DNA of 49,928 bases from Sphaerochaetaceae bacterium (lineage in GTDB: Bacteria; Spirochaetota; Spirochaetia; Sphaerochaetales; Sphaerochaetaceae), in contig JAQUYU010000003.1 in NCBI GenBank assembly GCA_028691695.1, positions 1 to 49,928 of the forward strand. The letters run 5' to 3'. Under the pieces are notes generated by a model. That model made no database searches. It was not told the origin of the DNA and was given only the letters and a program-made list of their open reading frames with translations. This document shows positions 45,902-49,928 of the stretch, piece by piece. The position numbers and the translations under genes are program-made. Within the stretch, counting starts at the first letter, position 1; each line of letters starts with the position of its first letter.

Positions 45902-48817
45902 ATGCTCAGAGTGGGAATCGATGTTGGATCCACGACGCTCAAGTGCATCGCATTGGATGAAAACGGGAATCTTGTCTTCTCACGCTACCAGAGGCACATG
46001 TCCAAGATCAGGGAAACTTCGGCGGCGATGATTTCAGAATTGACCAGCGCTGTCGGTGACCAGACTGCCTCGATCGGAGTCAGCGGATCGGCGGGAATGG
46101 GAATGGCGCAGGATCTTGGACTGGCGTTCTCACAGGAAGTCTATGCCGAACGCAAAGCAGTGCTTGATGAATTCCCGGACGCCTCTGTCGTGATCGAGCT
46201 AGGCGGCGAAGATGCCAAGATCCTGTTTCTCAAAGGTCAGCTTGAAGTCCGGATGAACGGATCGTGCGCGGGCGGGACTGGCGCATTCATCGACCAGATG
46301 GCAAGCCTCCTGAATGTTCCATCCGACAAGATTGAAGCCCTTGCACATGAAAGCAAGCAGTGCTACACGATTGCATCACGCTGCGGAGTGTTTGCAAAGA
46401 CAGATGTCCAGGCTCTGATAAGCCAGGGCGCGAAGACCGAGGATATTGCATATTCGGTGCTTCAGTCTGTTGTGAACCAGACGATTTCAGGGCTTGCCCA
46501 GGGACGACGGATCGATGGTCAGGTAGTGTACCTCGGCGGCCCTCTGACATTCATTCCCACTTTGCGGTCGTGCTTTGACAAGACGCTTGGGGTCTCTGGT
46601 GTATGCCCGGCCAATTCCCTGTACTTCGTTGCAATAGGTACGGCGTTGCTGTCAGAAGGCAGCTACAGCCTGTCCGGTCTTAGACAGATGCTTGAGAATT
46701 ACGTTCCCAACAAGCGCTTCACTTCGCTCAAGCCGCTTTTCGAAACCGATGAGGATTATCAGAAATTCAAGGCTCGCCATGGCAAGGACTTCATCCCTGT
46801 AGCCGACCCGTCTTCGTACAAGGGCAATGCCTATGTTGGAATTGATGTTGGCTCTACCACAGTGAAGGTCTGCGTGGTCTCGAGCGACAAGAAGCTGCTG
46901 TATTACACATATCAGAAGAACAATGGCACTCCGGTGACAGCAGTGAAAGATTCGCTTCTATCCTTCATGGAGAAATACCCTGATATCCATATCGTCCGTG
47001 GATGCAGCACTGGCTATGGAGAGAACCTTGCAAAGGCTGCATTCGGGCTGAGCGATGGAATCGTTGAGACTGTGGCGCATCTTTATGGTGCCCGATTCTT
47101 CTATCCTGAAGTTGATTTCATCATTGATATCGGCGGACAGGACATCAAGTGCTTCAAAGTCAACGATGGGGTAATCGATGACATCTTTCTTAATGAAGCG
47201 TGTTCTTCAGGTTGCGGGAGCTTCCTTCAGACATTCTTCGGTTCGCTTGGATACACCGCTGAGGAGGCTTCGGCTCTTGCCTTGAAGGCCAGGCATCCTG
47301 TGAACCTCGGATCACGTTGCACCGTGTTCATGAACAGCCTGGTGAAGCAGGCTCAGAAGGATGGTGCGAGCGTTCCGGATATCTTCGCAGGACTTGCAAT
47401 CAGCGTTGTGAAGAATGCCTTGTACAAGGTGATCCGCTGCTCTGATCCGAGCAAGCTTGGAAAGCATATAGTGGTCCAGGGTGGAACATTCCTGAACGAT
47501 GCAGTGCTTCGCTCTTTCGAGCAGGAGCTTGGACTTGATGTAGTGCGTCCTGACAAAGCCGAGCTTATGGGAGCTTTCGGATGTGCCCTGTATTCTCTCG
47601 GAAAAGGGCAGGGAGAAGGAATCATCACTCTCGAAGAACTTCAGAGCTTCCAGTATTCCGCCCATGGCGTTGTCTGTCAGGGATGCACCAACCATTGCCA
47701 GCTGATGATAAGCACATTCTCTGGAGGAAGGCGCTTTGTAAGCGGAAATAAATGCGAGCGCATGGTCAATCCATCAGCGTTCATCAAGAACCCTGAAGAA
47801 CTTGATATGTATGCATTCAAGCAGCAATACATGGCTGGTCTTGATCTTGGATCAGGGCAGGGGCGTGAGAAGATTGGAATTCCCATGGTGCTCAACATGT
47901 GGGAACTGCTTCCGTTCTGGTCTGCTTTCCTAACAAGCCTGGGATATGAAGTCGTCGTCTCGGATCCTTCAAGCCGTCAGACATACCTCGATGGTCAGAT
48001 GACCATCCCAAGCGATACAATCTGCTACCCAGCAAAGCTTGTCCACGGGCATGTGCAGAATCTCGCCGACAAGGGCGTCAAGAAGATATTCTATCCATGC
48101 TCGAGCTACAATATCGACGAAAAGAAGGGCGACAACCATTTCAACTGCCCGGTTGTTGCATATTATCCCGAAGTTCTAAGACACAACATCCCGTTCTTCG
48201 AGGATGGCAGCATTGAGCTCATAAGCCCATATGTAAGCATCGCTCGCCCTGTGAAGTTCATAAAGCGCATGCATGAATGCCTCGGTCTTCCGTATGCCAG
48301 GCTCATCGCAGCTTCTGATCTGGCCTATGAAGCATACCGCAAATACATTGATGCAATCAGGATGCATGGAAAGAAGATCATTGCCAACGCCTCAGAGAGG
48401 AGCATGCCTATCTTCGTCCTCGCCGGCCGCCCTTATCATGCAGACAAAGAAGTTAACCATGGACTTGATGGCCTGATTCTCCAATGCGGGGCTGCAGTTC
48501 TGTCTGAAGACAGCGTTGCGTACCTCGAAAAGAAGCAGAAGCGAAACGTTCTCAATCAATGGACCTACCATGCACGCATGTATGACAGTGCACGCTACGT
48601 CCTGACTCAGCCTGATATGAATCTGATTCAGCTGGTTTCCTTCGGATGCGGTCTTGATGCCGTTACTTCCGATGAGGTGCGGAAGATCATCAACAATGGC
48701 GGGAAAATCTACACCCAGCTTAAGATTGATGAAATCGCCAATCTCGGTGCGGTGAAGATCCGTGTCAGGAGCCTTCTTGCCACTTTGGATGACAACGGCA
48801 GAGGAGAGAAGAAATGA
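45902..48817 (+). CDS. Acyl-CoA dehydratase activase (two BadF/BcrA-type ATPase domains plus DUF2229)
   Basis: VGIDVGSTTLKCIALDENG and YVGIDVGSTTVKVCVVSSDKK duplicated ATPase domains; NGSCAGGTGAFIDQMA; NEACSSGCGSFLQTF; C-terminal DUF2229 (GIPMVLNMWELLPFWSAFLTSLGYEVV). Confidence 0.92.
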   Translation: MLRVGIDVGSTTLKCIALDENGNLVFSRYQRHMSKIRETSAAMISELTSAVGDQTASIGVSGSAGMGMAQDLGLAFSQEVYAERKAVLDEFPDASVVIELGGEDAKILFLKGQLEVRMNGSCAGGTGAFIDQMASLLNVPSDKIEALAHESKQCYTIASRCGVFAKTDVQALISQGAKTEDIAYSVLQSVVNQTISGLAQGRRIDGQVVYLGGPLTFIPTLRSCFDKTLGVSGVCPANSLYFVAIGTALLSEGSYSLSGLRQMLENYVPNKRFTSLKPLFETDEDYQKFKARHGKDFIPVADPSSYKGNAYVGIDVGSTTVKVCVVSSDKKLLYYTYQKNNGTPVTAVKDSLLSFMEKYPDIHIVRGCSTGYGENLAKAAFGLSDGIVETVAHLYGARFFYPEVDFIIDIGGQDIKCFKVNDGVIDDIFLNEACSSGCGSFLQTFFGSLGYTAEEASALALKARHPVNLGSRCTVFMNSLVKQAQKDGASVPDIFAGLAISVVKNALYKVIRCSDPSKLGKHIVVQGGTFLNDAVLRSFEQELGLDVVRPDKAELMGAFGCALYSLGKGQGEGIITLEELQSFQYSAHGVVCQGCTNHCQLMISTFSGGRRFVSGNKCERMVNPSAFIKNPEELDMYAFKQQYMAGLDLGSGQGREKIGIPMVLNMWELLPFWSAFLTSLGYEVVVSDPSSRQTYLDGQMTIPSDTICYPAKLVHGHVQNLADKGVKKIFYPCSSYNIDEKKGDNHFNCPVVAYYPEVLRHNIPFFEDGSIELISPYVSIARPVKFIKRMHECLGLPYARLIAASDLAYEAYRKYIDAIRMHGKKIIANASERSMPIFVLAGRPYHADKEVNHGLDGLILQCGAAVLSEDSVAYLEKKQKRNVLNQWTYHARMYDSARYVLTQPDMNLIQLVSFGCGLDAVTSDEVRKIINNGGKIYTQLKIDEIANLGAVKIRVRSLLATLDDNGRGEKK

Positions 48818-49928
48818 AAGGACAGAAGATGACTTTTCTCATACCGAACATGGCGCCGATTCACTTCGGCCTTATACGTGAGGTATTCAATAATTTCGGC
48901 TATGACAGCGTGCTGCTTGAAAACACAAGCTCTCGTGTTCTGGATGCAGGACTCAAGTATGTTCATAATGACATCTGCTATCCAGCACAGCTGGTCATCG
49001 GTCAATTCATCGATGCTCTTTCTAGCGGGAAGTATGATCCAAAGCATACTGCGCTTTTCATCTCGCAGACCGGCGGGGGCTGCCGTGCAAGCAACTATTA
49101 CTTTCTTCTCAAGAAAGCCCTGAAGCGAAGCGGCTACGGCGACGTAGAAGTGGTGAGCCTTAATCTGAAAGGCATGAACAGAAGCTCAAGCTTTCATCTG
49201 AGGCCTGTAATGCTTGTTCAGGCTTTCGTGGCATTGATCTATGGCGATCTTCTGATGATGCTTTCAAATCAGACTAGGCCTTACGAAGTGAACAAAGGTC
49301 AATCCGATGCCCTTGTTGCCAAATGGCTTGAAATCCTTGGTGGGAAATTTGCCCGCAACCGTGGCTATCTTAGCAAAGCGATGCGGGTCAATATGAATGC
49401 AATTGCCAAGGATTTCGCAGCCGTTGAGCGCCGCAAGGAAACTAAGATCAAGGTCGGGATCGTTGGCGAGATCTACATGAAGTACTCGGAGCTTGGCAAT
49501 AATCATCTTCAGGATTTCCTTGAGAGCCAGGGCTGTGAAGTAGTCCTTCCAGGAATCACAGGTTTCGTGTTCTATGGCTTTGACAATGTTCCTAATGACC
49601 GGCATTACTATGGCGGAAAGTTCCTAAGCAGCATTGGCTCGCTTCTTATGATGAAGCTCATGACCCGCATCGAGCGCAATATGCTCTCTGTCGTCAGATC
49701 GCAAGGATGCTTTGAGGTTCCATCGACTTACCATGAGCTGAAGAAGCGCGCAGAGGGTCTGATTGACTACGGGGTGAAGATGGGCGAGGGATGGCTCCTT
49801 CCTGCTGAGATGCTGGACCTTGCCGAGACGGGTACCCCAAACATTGTATGCACCCAGCCTTTCGGATGCCTTGCAAACCATATTGTTGCAAAGGGAATGA
49901 TCCGCACTGTGTCGGCGAGAACCGGAGC
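48814..49928 (+). CDS. 2-hydroxyacyl-CoA dehydratase family/DUF2229-like protein, truncated at right edge
   Basis: ATG overlaps previous stop (ATGA); MKGQKMTFLIPNMAPIHFGLIREVFNNFGYD...VHNDICYPAQLVIGQF...SQTGGGCRASNYYFLLKKAL...IVCTQPFGCLANHIVAKGM. No stop in window, so absent from the ORF track. Confidence 0.88.
   Translation, partial: MKGQKMTFLIPNMAPIHFGLIREVFNNFGYDSVLLENTSSRVLDAGLKYVHNDICYPAQLVIGQFIDALSSGKYDPKHTALFISQTGGGCRASNYYFLLKKALKRSGYGDVEVVSLNLKGMNRSSSFHLRPVMLVQAFVALIYGDLLMMLSNQTRPYEVNKGQSDALVAKWLEILGGKFARNRGYLSKAMRVNMNAIAKDFAAVERRKETKIKVGIVGEIYMKYSELGNNHLQDFLESQGCEVVLPGITGFVFYGFDNVPNDRHYYGGKFLSSIGSLLMMKLMTRIERNMLSVVRSQGCFEVPSTYHELKKRAEGLIDYGVKMGEGWLLPAEMLDLAETGTPNIVCTQPFGCLANHIVAKGMIRTVSARTG

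Noticed and set aside
46605-46625. Apparent extra copy of the GGCCAAT motif (ccggccaattccctgtacttcg)
   Set aside because: Lies within the activase coding sequence and lacks the flanking consensus; likely chance.

Overview
This ~50 kb, gene-dense window has roughly balanced GC and ordinary housekeeping content. Substrate-binding proteins with FAQGAKE / LAGGAKE-type signal-peptide ends, plus other gene content, suggest a Spirochaetota (Sphaerochaeta/Treponema-like) chromosome; this is inference only. Main blocks: rsmI and a TrmH-type methyltransferase; a two-unit phage-shock-like (psp) island with two PspA paralogs, PspB/PspC-like proteins, a PspF-like activator and two near-perfect sigma-54 promoters; a LonB-type protease; lspA; galE; an oppABCDF peptide importer; a frameshifted hybrid sensor kinase; one tRNA-Arg(CCU); a complete pstSCAB-phoU-phoB-phoR operon with a candidate Pho box; an SNF2 helicase; a two-gene minimal SUF (SMS-like) Fe-S pair; deoC-cdd; an AbrB/PIN toxin-antitoxin module; and 2-hydroxyacyl-CoA dehydratase activase-like genes running off the right edge. 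The most interesting items are: (i) a very small locus at 44905-45100 that looks like a type I toxin-antitoxin pair, a 24-aa hydrophobic peptide with a perfect Shine-Dalgarno facing a structured antisense RNA with a consensus promoter, directly beside the type II module and absent from the ORF track; (ii) a dispersed intergenic motif (TTCTGGCCAATCCCTnATnCTTC, at least 6 copies), two copies of which lead a composite element ending in locus-specific minisatellites; (iii) a shared palindrome upstream of both sigma-54 psp promoters; (iv) an HSL-type alpha/beta hydrolase that has lost its catalytic serine; (v) oppositely charged N-terminal extensions on OppC and OppD. All similarity calls come from reading motifs; no database search was run.
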